Positions 25,570-34,968 of a DNA stretch of 64,000 nucleotides are shown piece by piece. Position 1 is the stretch's first letter, and every line of letters starts with the position of its first letter. A program made the translations under genes and the position numbers. Origin of the DNA: Armatimonadota bacterium (GTDB taxonomy: Bacteria; Armatimonadota; Fimbriimonadia; Fimbriimonadales; Fimbriimonadaceae); assembly GCA_018268255.1 (NCBI GenBank), contig JAFDWX010000002.1, positions 62,001 to 126,000 on the forward strand. Reading direction: 5' to 3'. A model generated the notes under the pieces. The model did no database searches, had not been told where the DNA came from, and saw nothing but the letters and a program-made list of their open reading frames with translations.

Positions 25570-27911
25570 TCGTCGCCGCCTTGGTCAAAGAATTCGGAGA
25601 GAATCACATAATCGAAAATAGTGACCGCTCCGTCTTCATCTAGGTCGGCCATGGCGTTCCAATTTGGGCTGCCGATCGATGAATCGAAAGCCGCCGACAA
25701 ATCGACATAGTCGAATATCGTCACGCTGTTGTCGCCATCGACGTCTCCGTTGGCACAGTTCAAGACCAGACCCGAGACGCTGCCGGCTGTTAAGTTGACG
25801 TTAGTGGTCTTTCGCAGCCAGTGGGTGACCTTGACCGTAACATCGTAGTTGCCCGACACCGGACCGTTGAGCGCGAAGGAGCCATCCGGCGCGACCGGGG
25901 CTTGAACGCTCCAGACTACATTGGATTGGTTGGCCGGTCGAAACTCAAAGGTCGCCGTTCCCGGAGTCCAGCCGGTAATTCCAGCAAGGTTGAGCGTTCC
26001 AGAGACTTGTCTCAGGCTCTTAAACTGGTACACCGTCACGGAATAGGGCGGGAGAATGACTGGCATAGTTGCCGATCCGTTAGAGCCCGTTGTGGTATCG
26101 ATATCCTTATTCCCGACACCGGTCCGTGCCGCTTCATCCTGAGGGATGCCGTAGCGATATTGCGTGAACTGAGCCGCAGGTGTGAATCCGGAGAACGTTA
26201 GCACCAGATTTTGGCTGGAAACTGTGCGCTTGCTAATTGCGAGAACATGAACTGAGCCATCTGGCCGTCGCACAGGATATACGGACACAAAGGGAGAATC
26301 TACCGAGGATTCATAGGACTGCTCGCCGCCTCGCGCCCAGTACTTGAGAAGTTTGATGACGTAGTACGCAGGATACATGTCCGTCGCGCTGCCATAGACT
26401 CCCAAGTCACCGTAGTTACGCCAGCCGTACAAGTACGAAGCGTTGTTGCCGGAGTAATCCTTGCCATTCGCCCAGTCCCACCACATCAGGTTGCGCAGTT
26501 CGGTCTGGCTGGAAGTTCCCGTAAGGTCCGCCAAGAATAGGGAGTTGACGATGCTGACCGATTGCTTGCCTTGGGCACCCGCATTGGAATTGAGTTCGTT
26601 GCAGTGGATCTCGATGCTGCTCGATGAGGTCCCGAGATAGTCTGTGAGCATTTGTCGCACTGCCGATGTCGAAGACTTCATGATTGGGTACAGCTGGAGC
26701 AGGATATCGTCGTTTTCGTCCCCCACATAGTACGGATACATGTGGTAGGTCACGTAGTCTGGCCGAATTCCGAGCTGGTTCAAACGGTTCAACATGAGTG
26801 GACTCCACCCTTTGGTCGCGACGCCCGTTCGAGGATTGGTTACGCTCAAGTCGGAATAGTTGGCAAAGTCTGTTTCGGAGTAGGTGATGGGGCATCCCAA
26901 TCGAATGGTGGGGTCTATCGCCTTCATCGCCGTGTAGTACTGGGCGAATCGGTTGGCGTAGGTAATCGGATCGTGAGGTCTTGTGTTGTTATCCGCCTCC
27001 CAAGTGCCGTAGCACTCGTTACCCACCTCCCAATACTTAATCCCCATTTGCCGCGTGATATTGGCTTCTTGCACCCAGGCAGCGGCAAGTGTTGGAGTAC
27101 CGGTTCCGTAGTTCACGGTTATGACCGGATCGGCTCCGGTTTGCGCAACAACGTTTCTAAAGGTACTAAAACCGCTGGCCCATTGCCAGGTATTCGAGCC
27201 AGAAGTGTTGGTCTGCCAATTATATTCGTCGCTGGCCGAGCCGCCCGGATAGCGTAACGCTTGGAGATCCGCCTGGTTCATTAAGTTAATCGAATTGGCC
27301 GAGCCTAAATTGCTGTCCCAAATGGCGGTGTTGATTCCGAAGAGTCGCGAATCGATGGTCGCCTGCGGCTGAGCTAAGCTCACCGTCGCTTGGGCGGTCG
27401 ATGGCGGATCGATGGGCACCAGCTTGATGTCGTCGAAATAGAACGTAGGCTGAGTGTTGGCGGTGGAGTTCTGGAAGTAGAAGCCTGTGAAGTTCGTTTT
27501 GTTGGCGACTCCCAGGGAGGCGAGTGGAACCTCATAGGTAGTCCAGGTATTGGCTGCGATGGGACCAATGGAAAACGACGATTGGGCGACGTTGGACAGA
27601 CATCCGGTCACCCAAAATCGTTGGCCACCCGTGGCACCCCCGTGCACGGAAAACCGAACGCTCTTGAATATCTTGCTGTTGACCGCTCCCCGTTGGAGCG
27701 ACAGCGCCTCCCACCCGTCCATGGCCACAGAGATGGACTTCGTTCCGATCGCGGGAGACGTGTTGGCGAAATTGACGGCAGCCCAACTCCAGTTCTGCCA
27801 ACCGTTCACCAGTTGGTCATCGTACATGGGATGGATGGATTGAGCAAAAGTGAGCGTGTGAACCGCGCAAAATGCGGCAACAAACCAGGCGCGCGCGCAA
27901 GATATTTTCAT
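25566..27911 (-). CDS. Secreted clan GH-A glycoside hydrolase with dockerin-like C-terminus
   Basis: About 781 residues from ATG 27911, where a signal peptide begins (MKISCARAWFVAAFCAVHTL, cleavage near TFAQS). Order: a beta-sandwich carbohydrate-binding-like domain at about 26-170, ending FYFDDIKLVPID; a TIM-barrel with LRYPGGSASDEYNW, the acid/base motif YWEVGNECYG (Glu near 299) and a second carboxylate in IEIHCNELNSN (Glu near 439); a beta domain (VHVLAISKRT...YSVTVYQF); a carboxypeptidase-regulatory-like beta module; and GDVDGDNSVTIFDYV plus DLDEDGAVTIFDYVIL, a pair of Ca-binding loops. The barrel resembles GH44/GH51-type enzymes acting on plant polysaccharides; the exact family and substrate are uncertain. 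Confidence 0.8.
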   Translation of the reverse strand: MKISCARAWFVAAFCAVHTLTFAQSIHPMYDDQLVNGWQNWSWAAVNFANTSPAIGTKSISVAMDGWEALSLQRGAVNSKIFKSVRFSVHGGATGGQRFWVTGCLSNVAQSSFSIGPIAANTWTTYEVPLASLGVANKTNFTGFYFQNSTANTQPTFYFDDIKLVPIDPPSTAQATVSLAQPQATIDSRLFGINTAIWDSNLGSANSINLMNQADLQALRYPGGSASDEYNWQTNTSGSNTWQWASGFSTFRNVVAQTGADPVITVNYGTGTPTLAAAWVQEANITRQMGIKYWEVGNECYGTWEADNNTRPHDPITYANRFAQYYTAMKAIDPTIRLGCPITYSETDFANYSDLSVTNPRTGVATKGWSPLMLNRLNQLGIRPDYVTYHMYPYYVGDENDDILLQLYPIMKSSTSAVRQMLTDYLGTSSSSIEIHCNELNSNAGAQGKQSVSIVNSLFLADLTGTSSQTELRNLMWWDWANGKDYSGNNASYLYGWRNYGDLGVYGSATDMYPAYYVIKLLKYWARGGEQSYESSVDSPFVSVYPVRRPDGSVHVLAISKRTVSSQNLVLTFSGFTPAAQFTQYRYGIPQDEAARTGVGNKDIDTTTGSNGSATMPVILPPYSVTVYQFKSLRQVSGTLNLAGITGWTPGTATFEFRPANQSNVVWSVQAPVAPDGSFALNGPVSGNYDVTVKVTHWLRKTTNVNLTAGSVSGLVLNCANGDVDGDNSVTIFDYVDLSAAFDSSIGSPNWNAMADLDEDGAVTIFDYVILSEFFDQGGDD

Positions 27912-27940
27912 CTGCAATTTTCCCCAAATGGGGCGGAAGA

Positions 27941-27967
27941 ACATGGGGCTCGTGAAGAGCCCCATGT
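27941..27967 (-). terminator. Hairpin between the two dockerin-tailed genes
   Basis: ACATGGGGCTC (27941-27951), loop GTGAA and GAGCCCCATGT (27957-27967) give a perfect 11-bp stem with a 5-base loop. On the minus strand it comes 25 bases after the stop of the upstream gene and 30 bases before the hydrolase start, and the following sequence contains TTCTTCC. It is probably a terminator or an mRNA-stabilising element separating the two genes. Confidence 0.6.
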
Positions 27968-27992
27968 GGTTAAGTGAGCAAGCGTTGAGCGA

Positions 27993-29417
27993 TTAGAGAT
28001 CTTCGCCGAATTGGTCGAAGTTGGTGCTCAAAACCAGGTAGTCGAAGATCGTGACGGTACCATCGCCATCAAGATCAGCGTCCGCAACGAATCCGCCATC
28101 GCCAACGCTGGTGTCAAAAGCGTCGGACAACATAACGTAGTCGAAGATCGTTACGCTATTGTCGCCATCGCAGTCGCCATTCAGCAGAGAGATGTTGACA
28201 GGATTTGTGCCCAAGTTGGCGTTTGCGATTTTAGAGAGCCAGTGCGGAGCTTTTGCTCGGATCTGGGCCGCGCCGGAGAGCGAAGTCACGATCGAGTAGT
28301 TGCCGTTGGCATCCAGTGTTCCTGTGATCTGCTCGGTGGTGTTGCCTGCCTTCACGTCGAACGTTACGGGAACTGTGGAGACGTCGCCGACAAAATCACC
28401 CAGGCTGATCTGACCAGAGATGGTGTTGCCAGGAGCCGATTCAACGCGGATATTATCGATGTTGAACGTCCACGGGAAGTCAACTGCGGTAGGGCCGTTG
28501 ATCGAGAAGTTAATCTGGTGATAACCATCTTCCATGTGGAATGGATCTAGACCAGCAAAGTTAATCGCATAGGTTCGTGTGCCTGCGCCGGTCGAGATGT
28601 CAACCTGACCACTCTGGCGCCAGCCACCTGTTGCATCATTGAGCGACAGCATCATGTTGCACCAAGCCATACCGCCGCCCGGCATGGTGACATCGAAGAG
28701 GAGTCTCTTGAGAGATCCATTGACCGCAGCCGCTTGGCCGCCACTGGTGTTGCTGTTGAACAACCATGTGAATCCGCCCATCCAGCTGACCTTCATCGAC
28801 TTGGTGCCTTGCGTTGCGCCAACCGTATCTTGGGTCATTGTTGCCGCGCCGCTCGTGAATCCGTTGACTTCAGCAACATCTTCAAAGCCGTACAGAAGCG
28901 TGGAATTCTCAAATCGAACGTTGTCGAGCCAAAGCGTTCGAGGTGCAGACGAGTCGCCGTTGACGCTGAAGCCCATGCCGAAGAAGCCTACGTTATTCGC
29001 GGGCAGCGACAGTGTCGTGGTGTTGATCACGATTGTCTGGTTATTGGTATCGCTGTAGTTCAGTCCAAACTCGGACGTTTGTCGCCAGCCAGCCACATCG
29101 TCGTTGTACGAGACGCCCATCTGTTTCCAATACGCACCGCTGCTTGCGGCAACATCGAGCAGAAGCTTCTTGCCAGCGTTTGCCAGCACGATGGGAATCA
29201 AATTGTTGTCGTTGACCGTGATCCAGGTGAATCCGCCCGGCCAGTCGATTTTCATCGACTTGGAACCGTGGGTCACGTGTTGTGTATCTTCGGTAAGTGT
29301 TGCGCCAGAGGAAGCAAACCCATCAAGGTTATTTTCAAAAGAGTAAAACGGGGTGGCCTTAGCTGCTACAGCTGCCACTCCCAGAGCCAGAAAAGCAAGG
29401 TTTCTTAGAGACTTCAT
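27993..29417 (-). CDS. Secreted protein with two CBM-like repeats and dockerin-like C-terminus
   Basis: 474 residues with a signal peptide (MKSLRNLAFLALGVAAVAAK). Residues 22-172 and 173-330 are diverged tandem copies of a jelly-roll domain: each starts YSFENNLDGF / YGFEDVAEVNGF, contains HGSKSMKIDWPGGFTWI / QGTKSMKVSWMGGFTWL and ends LWLDNVRFE / FNIDNIRVE. A short beta module (SGQISLGDFVGDVSTVPVTF to APHWLSKIANANL) leads into DCDGDNSVTIFDYVMLSDAF and DLDGDGTVTIFDYLVLSTNF, two EF-hand-like loops. There is no catalytic domain, so it is probably a surface or secreted carbohydrate-binding protein. A GGAGGAG-rich leader precedes the ATG. Confidence 0.75.
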   Translation of the reverse strand: MKSLRNLAFLALGVAAVAAKATPFYSFENNLDGFASSGATLTEDTQHVTHGSKSMKIDWPGGFTWITVNDNNLIPIVLANAGKKLLLDVAASSGAYWKQMGVSYNDDVAGWRQTSEFGLNYSDTNNQTIVINTTTLSLPANNVGFFGMGFSVNGDSSAPRTLWLDNVRFENSTLLYGFEDVAEVNGFTSGAATMTQDTVGATQGTKSMKVSWMGGFTWLFNSNTSGGQAAAVNGSLKRLLFDVTMPGGGMAWCNMMLSLNDATGGWRQSGQVDISTGAGTRTYAINFAGLDPFHMEDGYHQINFSINGPTAVDFPWTFNIDNIRVESAPGNTISGQISLGDFVGDVSTVPVTFDVKAGNTTEQITGTLDANGNYSIVTSLSGAAQIRAKAPHWLSKIANANLGTNPVNISLLNGDCDGDNSVTIFDYVMLSDAFDTSVGDGGFVADADLDGDGTVTIFDYLVLSTNFDQFGEDL

Positions 29418-29726
29418 TTCTTCTTGACCTCAGTGTCCTTTTATCTCCTCCACAACCATTTGGGAGGATGCAGAATGTCCGAATACATACTACACTGAAT
29501 TTGGCTAAGATACGCAAGGTACTTTCAATTGTCTCGTAGTTGCTAGCGGTACTTTGAGGCAGATGTACGGCAAAACTGGCAATTTTCCCGGGGAAACATG
29601 ATGCTATGAATGTATCGTAAGCCTGATCCGAGTGAGGGAACTACTGTAGCGAGCAGGCGCTCAAGGACCATACGAGACGTATAGCGGCCATAGACAATCG
29701 TTCTATGCGATACAATCTTGTCTTAT
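29418..29726. other. Intergenic region between galK and the CBM-repeat gene
   Basis: 309 bases without a supported gene. It should contain the promoter of the minus-strand gene starting at 29417 and the 3' end of the galK transcript. Downstream of the galK stop on the minus strand are two short hairpins (CATAGA/TCTATG and ATACG/CGTAT within 29662-29708) that could terminate transcription. This stretch is more AT-rich than its surroundings. No RNA gene was recognised. Confidence 0.4.
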
Positions 29727-30878
29727 TCACGAGACGGAAATCGTGCGGGCGCCATCGCTGGGGGTGCATACATGGAACGATGATTGAATTCCCGTCTTGG
29801 CAAGGTACTCGGCGGCGACCTGAGATTGGAAGTCTGCAATCGAATCCGCGTACACCAGTGCAACGCAGCTTCCGCCGAAGCCGCCGCCTGTCATCCGTGC
29901 TCCCGCGCAGCGTGGGTGGTTCCATGCAAGCTCTGCCATGATGTCTAGCTCGGGACAGCTCGCCTCGAAATCGAAGCGGATGCTGTTGTGAGCCGATCGC
30001 ATCAGAGGAGCCAGTGCGGCAATGTCGCCTTTGTCGAGAGCAGCCTGGAAGTGCTCGACTCGCAAGTTTTCAGTGATGATGTGTCTGGCTCGGCGGTAAC
30101 GAATATCTCCAAGATCTGACCGGAACGTCTCAAGCATTTCAAGATTCGCATCTCGAAGCTTGTTCACACCCAAGATCGAAGCTGCCTCCTCGCTTTCTCG
30201 CCGTCGGTCGTTGTATCCAGAGCCCGTGTGCTGATGCCTAACATGGGTATCGCAGATCACCACCGACAGTTTGTCCGGAAGCAGAGCGTGCTGCACTGAG
30301 ATCGGGAGGCGAGTGTCTATTTTCATCGCCATGTGCTCTCGACCCATGATGCTGGCAGTTTGATCCATGATCCCGCATCGCATGCCCACAAACTCGTTTT
30401 CAACCTTTTGACCGGCAAGCGCCAATTCAATGTCCTCGATCGAAACTGCTCCAAGTTCCCGCCATAGAACGCCGAACGCCATTTCGATGGCTGCGCTGCT
30501 GCTCAGTCCGCTGCCGATCGGTAGATTTGAGACAACGGCTGCTTCTACGTTGGGCAACGAGCGACCCGAAAGGGCTGTCAATGCCCAAGCCATTCCCACC
30601 GCGTAGGACTCCCATCCTTTGCCAGGAGGGCTCATCGTTTTAACATCCCAACTGCCTGAGGTTCCTCGGTCGCTGGATGAAATGCGTGTCGGCCCATCTG
30701 TTACTCGCGCGGCCACCGCTACGTATCGATCAATCGCGATGGGGAAGACAAAGCCGTCGTGATAATCGGTGTGCTCGCCGATGAGATTGGCTCGACCGGG
30801 CGCCAGAGACAGGTGAGTGGCGTCCTTGCCAAACTCGGAACGGAAGTTGCGTGCAGCTTGTTCAAGCAAGGAATGCAT
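29727..30878 (-). CDS. galK: Galactokinase GalK
   Basis: 383 residues, the usual length. The galactokinase signature GRANLIGEHTDYHDGFVFP is at about 28-46, the GHMP ATP-binding motif LPIGSGLSSSAAIEMAFG at about 120-137, and motif 3 GARMTGGGFGGSCVALV near 335-351. CGIMDQTASIMG contains the catalytic-region Asp. It phosphorylates alpha-D-galactose to galactose-1-phosphate in the cytoplasm (Leloir pathway). No galT or galE is nearby. It is the third gene of a minus-strand run behind the protease and the helical-repeat protein, with a 41-base gap, and may serve use of sugars released by the secreted hydrolase. Confidence 0.94.
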   Translation of the reverse strand: MHSLLEQAARNFRSEFGKDATHLSLAPGRANLIGEHTDYHDGFVFPIAIDRYVAVAARVTDGPTRISSSDRGTSGSWDVKTMSPPGKGWESYAVGMAWALTALSGRSLPNVEAAVVSNLPIGSGLSSSAAIEMAFGVLWRELGAVSIEDIELALAGQKVENEFVGMRCGIMDQTASIMGREHMAMKIDTRLPISVQHALLPDKLSVVICDTHVRHQHTGSGYNDRRRESEEAASILGVNKLRDANLEMLETFRSDLGDIRYRRARHIITENLRVEHFQAALDKGDIAALAPLMRSAHNSIRFDFEASCPELDIMAELAWNHPRCAGARMTGGGFGGSCVALVYADSIADFQSQVAAEYLAKTGIQSSFHVCTPSDGARTISVS

Positions 30879-30919
30879 GGGAATCTAAAGTTTGGCACCC
30901 ACGCTGAGCCTCTTGCCCG

Positions 30920-31909
30920 CTAGGCCGAAAGTTCTTCTGGGAACATCGGATCGGCGACGTGGTCTACTTCTCCTCGCTCGACGTCGCGCGCCATGCACAT
31001 GCAGTATTCGCGAAGAATTTCTTCCGGATCGTGCACCGCAGCATTCTTGAGACCTTCAATCACGCGATCTCGATAACTGGGCAACCATTCAGCTAGATGA
31101 AATGCTGCGTGATAGGCGGCACGTCTCCCAATTTTACTTGCTGATTTAAAACACTCCAGCAACGCCTCGCCTGCGGCTGGTGTGCAGATATGTCCACCCA
31201 ATACCACTCCTGCTTTGTAGACAGCTCGCGCGTAGTCGTCCTCAGCATAGAACACTAGGTCTCTGATGGCACGAATTGCCTCGTTTTGGGAAGCTTCGGA
31301 CGGACAGAAAGTTGGCAGATCTTCCAGCATGTCCAGCACCCCCCATTGCGCGCTTCGCCTGTATGGATGGATTGCGTCCCGCAGTACAGCGATCATCGGC
31401 GGTCCGAACTGGAACGGATTCGGAAAGGTCTCTATTGCGACCATCGCGTCATGGACGATGCTCCTGTCTTGTGCATAAAGGAGTTTCATCAGGCTGAGAG
31501 CATCAAGATCAGCCAGCTTGCCTTCAAATCGCCCAGCAAGTCCCAGAATTTGTGCGATTTCTCGCTGGCGAGCCAGAATGGGTTTCGCCATTTCGCCAAG
31601 CACCCTGATCACGTCTTCGCGGGTCTCGCCTCTGGCTTCGTGCCAAAGGTTATCGACCCTCCCGAACACGCCATACGGCGTTTCAGCAATTCGGATGGTG
31701 AAAGGTGAGTTTTCGAACTCAACGGCCTCGGTCTCAACGAAGGCATCTCCCTTAACGTGATACTCAAGGCTTATGGCGCGAGGGGGCCAGTGGAAGGGAA
31801 CATAATGGCCCGGCTTGACAACCTTTGTGGTGCCCAGCCTTTCGGCATCAGCTTTGACGAATTCCATCAAAGCCGATGCCAAATCGAGGCCATTTTGATT
31901 GAGTGTCAT
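30920..31909 (-). CDS. Hypothetical helical-repeat protein
   Basis: 329 residues, no signal peptide. The first 115 residues look like a mixed alpha/beta domain (AISLEYHVKGDAFVETEAVE, FTIRIAETPYGVFGRV) and the rest is mostly alpha-helical with HEAT/ARM-like units (PPMIAVLRDAIHPYRRSAQW, EAIRAIRDLVFYAEDDYARA, RRAAYHAAFHLAEWLP). No enzymatic motif is seen. It starts 15 bases after the protease stop and ends 41 bases before galK, so it is probably co-transcribed with them. Function unknown. Confidence 0.6.
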   Translation of the reverse strand: MTLNQNGLDLASALMEFVKADAERLGTTKVVKPGHYVPFHWPPRAISLEYHVKGDAFVETEAVEFENSPFTIRIAETPYGVFGRVDNLWHEARGETREDVIRVLGEMAKPILARQREIAQILGLAGRFEGKLADLDALSLMKLLYAQDRSIVHDAMVAIETFPNPFQFGPPMIAVLRDAIHPYRRSAQWGVLDMLEDLPTFCPSEASQNEAIRAIRDLVFYAEDDYARAVYKAGVVLGGHICTPAAGEALLECFKSASKIGRRAAYHAAFHLAEWLPSYRDRVIEGLKNAAVHDPEEILREYCMCMARDVERGEVDHVADPMFPEELSA

Positions 31910-31924
31910 CTCGTTCCTACTGGC

Positions 31925-34795
31925 TTAGTCACCACCCATGAGCGCGTCGAGCAGAGAACTGCTTCGTGATGGAGAGGAGCCGAAGTTGCCTTCGACTCGC
32001 GTGCGACTCACAAAGCGATCGATATTCGCCGACATGCCGATCAGGTGATTTCGGGTCGATTCGTCCACCTTACCCTTCAAAGCTGACTTGAAGCGGTTGT
32101 CCAACCTCAGAAGCCACGCATTTGCGGTTGCACGCACTTCATCGTGGATATAGCCAGCCGGTGCGCCCGCTTGGTCGATGAGTGCTTTCACCGCGTACTG
32201 CTGCAAATCGCGCCGAAGCGGAGCAACGCTGGACGTTCCAACTTCGCTGAACACCGCTTCCAGAATCGTGCGATAGTGCTCCGCCAAGGTGTAGGGCTGT
32301 GCGGACGTTGTCTTGAACTCGTTCTCCAAGATCCGCTCGTTGCGAGATGAACTGAGGAGAGACCCCAGAAGGCTTGAAGTAAGCCCCGAGAGGGTGGATC
32401 GAACCGGTGCGGTCCAGCCTGCTTGGAGAGGTGTCTGAGCGCCGTAATCGTAGCTCATGCTTTGGAGCACATTCTCGGGAATATCCAGCGATTTTGTGCT
32501 TAGCAATTCGCTCACAAGGAGATTAACGGCTCGTCGCTGGAGGTTGGCATCAACCGGTCGAAGCGTACTTCTCGCCCCAGGATCACCGAGGAATGCTCGA
32601 CTGCCCTGAACTCCACCAATATAACGGGACAAGCTTGCGCCTTCTCGAAACGCCATTCGAGTTGAACCGAGGATGACTTTAGTCCGTTTGGCGAAGGATT
32701 CGCCGAACTTCGGCAAATTCTTCACAGCCGATTGACGAACGCGTCTGTAAAACTCAAGATCGACCTTCGTCACTTCGACAGGCTGCGACCCAGCATCGAA
32801 CAACTGAACGTACGGGTCAACCGAATCCGCATCTTCATCAGTCATGAATTCCAAGCCGTGTTGCGACTCCTTGGACGCAATTTGCTTGAGAGCCGGGACC
32901 TCGCTTTCGGGAGATGTGCCCGAAATCTGTGAATACCCGTAGTAGACAGCGTGCATGTCGTAGGGGCCAGGCGTCCAGGTGTAGAACTGGCCTCCGCCCA
33001 TCGAAAGAGCCACCGGATTTGACGGTGTGTAGTCCATTTGTGAGCCGCTCACGCCCTGAGCAAGGACGGTTGCTGGATCGCCCAACTGCTTGACGTCGAG
33101 GTTGGTGCTGGCTACGAAGTTGTGACGCAGTCCGAGGCAGTGACCCACCTCGTGGGCGATGACGTGTGAAATCAACTGGTCGGTGTACTCCTTTACTGCC
33201 ATCCGTGAACCGGTTGCTTCCAGAAGTGAGAGGTCATAGCGGGCTCTTTCTGCGAGCCTGCTCTCGTAATCGCACGATATCCCCGTGAGTCCAGAGCCTT
33301 TGAACGCAGCATTCCAGCGATCTCGAAGCGGGTTCGAGAATCCCCAAAGGTAGTTGAAGGTCCGGATGCCCAACGGATCACGGTCGTTGCGGGTCAACTG
33401 GGAATCGTTCAGGGCATTCGACGCGGTCGTCGACCAAATAAGGCTCTCATGCTCTTGTTTGCCCGCCATGATCCAAGACATATCGGAGTTCACGGAAGCG
33501 TTGAGAATCTGGCCAGTGAACGGATCGGTTCGGAACAGGGCAATTGCTCCATCGCTGCCGTCCGTGATGGTGAATCGGATTACGTTGTATCGAGGATCGG
33601 CGTGATCGTACTCGTCGCCCAGAGTCTCGGCATCGACAACCTGAAAGGCATTGGAGATCCCAGCCTTTTCGAACGCTGAATTCCAGCTGAGAACCGCACG
33701 GCGGACGTCGTCGCGGTAGTCCTTGGGAATCGACCTGTCAAGAACCCAGACCACAGGTTTCACTGGATCGCTTACCTTAGCTTTGGGGTCTTTCTTCCGA
33801 AGGTCCCACCGCATGATGTAGCGCTCCGTGTGATCATCTTCCAAATAGCGCTTGAGTGAGTAGAAATCTTGGGTGAAATAGCCAACTCGGGAGTCGGCGA
33901 TTCGCGGCATGTAACCGGTCTGGGGTTGATTGTAAAGAGCAAACGTGACCTTAACTGGAGCGCTCTTGGGGTTCTCAAGATTGGTGCCACCCATTCCAAG
34001 GAGCGCCATCAGAGCGGCCATCTGGCTGTTGCCCGCGCCCTGTTGGAGAAAGTGCAGTTTCATCCGAACGACCGTGAAGTCGGACGAACCCTTGATCACG
34101 TCGGGCGTCACCTTATCTCGGTCCAGGGTGTAGGTGCCTCCCAAACCGGTGCTTACAATCTGACCGAGGTTAAACGTCTCACCCTGAAATAGGGTGCTGA
34201 CATTGACCAGAAGGAGCTTCTTTTCTGGGTTGAATTGTTCGATGCGATAGTCGCCCAGAATCGCTTCAGGAAAGGCAAGCTTGCTGGCTTCGGCATAGGG
34301 CGAGTCTGGTGTCCATCGGTACTTGGTATTGGGCCGTACCAGGTGTAGATGGTCCTCGCCAAACCGGTCAAATCGGAAAGGCGCGACCGCAAGATCGTCA
34401 CCGATAGGTAGTCCGAATTGCGATCCCGTCGAAACCCCCGTTTGAAACGCTGCCTGCAAGTACCAGAGCTTTCCAACTTGGCCCTCGGGCACTTCCATAA
34501 GGATATCCTTGCCCTTCCTAACATATAGGGTGAATGCTCCGGAGTACTTCGGAAGATCCTTGATCGCTTTTTCGTACTCCACCGTTTTGGGATCTTTCTT
34601 AGGTTCTTCCTTCTTAGGTTCTTCTTTCTTCGGCTCCTCCTTCTTATCCGCCGGTTGGCCGTCGACCTTCTTAGGATCCGCTGTTTTGTCCTGATGGAAG
34701 GCTAGCGATCGAGCATCGCTGTTCGAGAAAGATTGTGCGGAGATGCCAAGGGGAAGTGCGATGGCAACGGCGAGAATCAATGTTCTGGGGATCAT
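31925..34795 (-). CDS. Large secreted zinc metalloprotease, metzincin-type (DUF5117/DUF4953-like)
   Basis: 956 residues with a signal peptide (MIPRTLILAVAIALPLGISA). Residues 39-70 are a lysine/glutamate/proline low-complexity stretch with EEPKK repeated three times. Residues 75-330 form a beta-rich prodomain-like part, and the protease core follows with HVIAHEVGHCLGLRHNF at 544-560: HExxHxxGxxH, the full zinc-binding metzincin motif with Glu549 as catalytic base, and a candidate Met-turn in SGSQMDYTPSN about 30 residues later. The C-terminal 330 residues are mainly helical. Related proteins are secreted or periplasmic and uncharacterised as to substrate. First gene of the protease - helical-repeat - galK group. 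Confidence 0.85.
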   Translation of the reverse strand: MIPRTLILAVAIALPLGISAQSFSNSDARSLAFHQDKTADPKKVDGQPADKKEEPKKEEPKKEEPKKDPKTVEYEKAIKDLPKYSGAFTLYVRKGKDILMEVPEGQVGKLWYLQAAFQTGVSTGSQFGLPIGDDLAVAPFRFDRFGEDHLHLVRPNTKYRWTPDSPYAEASKLAFPEAILGDYRIEQFNPEKKLLLVNVSTLFQGETFNLGQIVSTGLGGTYTLDRDKVTPDVIKGSSDFTVVRMKLHFLQQGAGNSQMAALMALLGMGGTNLENPKSAPVKVTFALYNQPQTGYMPRIADSRVGYFTQDFYSLKRYLEDDHTERYIMRWDLRKKDPKAKVSDPVKPVVWVLDRSIPKDYRDDVRRAVLSWNSAFEKAGISNAFQVVDAETLGDEYDHADPRYNVIRFTITDGSDGAIALFRTDPFTGQILNASVNSDMSWIMAGKQEHESLIWSTTASNALNDSQLTRNDRDPLGIRTFNYLWGFSNPLRDRWNAAFKGSGLTGISCDYESRLAERARYDLSLLEATGSRMAVKEYTDQLISHVIAHEVGHCLGLRHNFVASTNLDVKQLGDPATVLAQGVSGSQMDYTPSNPVALSMGGGQFYTWTPGPYDMHAVYYGYSQISGTSPESEVPALKQIASKESQHGLEFMTDEDADSVDPYVQLFDAGSQPVEVTKVDLEFYRRVRQSAVKNLPKFGESFAKRTKVILGSTRMAFREGASLSRYIGGVQGSRAFLGDPGARSTLRPVDANLQRRAVNLLVSELLSTKSLDIPENVLQSMSYDYGAQTPLQAGWTAPVRSTLSGLTSSLLGSLLSSSRNERILENEFKTTSAQPYTLAEHYRTILEAVFSEVGTSSVAPLRRDLQQYAVKALIDQAGAPAGYIHDEVRATANAWLLRLDNRFKSALKGKVDESTRNHLIGMSANIDRFVSRTRVEGNFGSSPSRSSSLLDALMGGD

Positions 34796-34873
34796 ATCGG
34801 CTTCTGGGTTCTGCTGAATGTACGTCTCCCGCCTATTGACGGTGACGGATACCGGCGAAATACACGAAAACTG

Positions 34874-34907
34874 GATCGTTCTGGATTACGATGAATCCAG
34901 AACGATC
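34874..34907 (-). terminator. Intrinsic terminator downstream of the transaldolase gene
   Basis: GATCGTTCTGGATT (34874-34887), a 6-base loop and AATCCAGAACGATC (34894-34907) form a perfect 14-bp stem. On the minus strand it lies about 60 bases after the stop at 34969 and is followed by CAGTTTTCG, a U-rich tail. It separates the transaldolase gene from the protease gene. Confidence 0.75.
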
Positions 34908-34968
34908 TATTATAGGCATCGGCGGAAAGTGCCCGCATTTTCCGGGGGCTTTTCAACAGAATCGCTAG

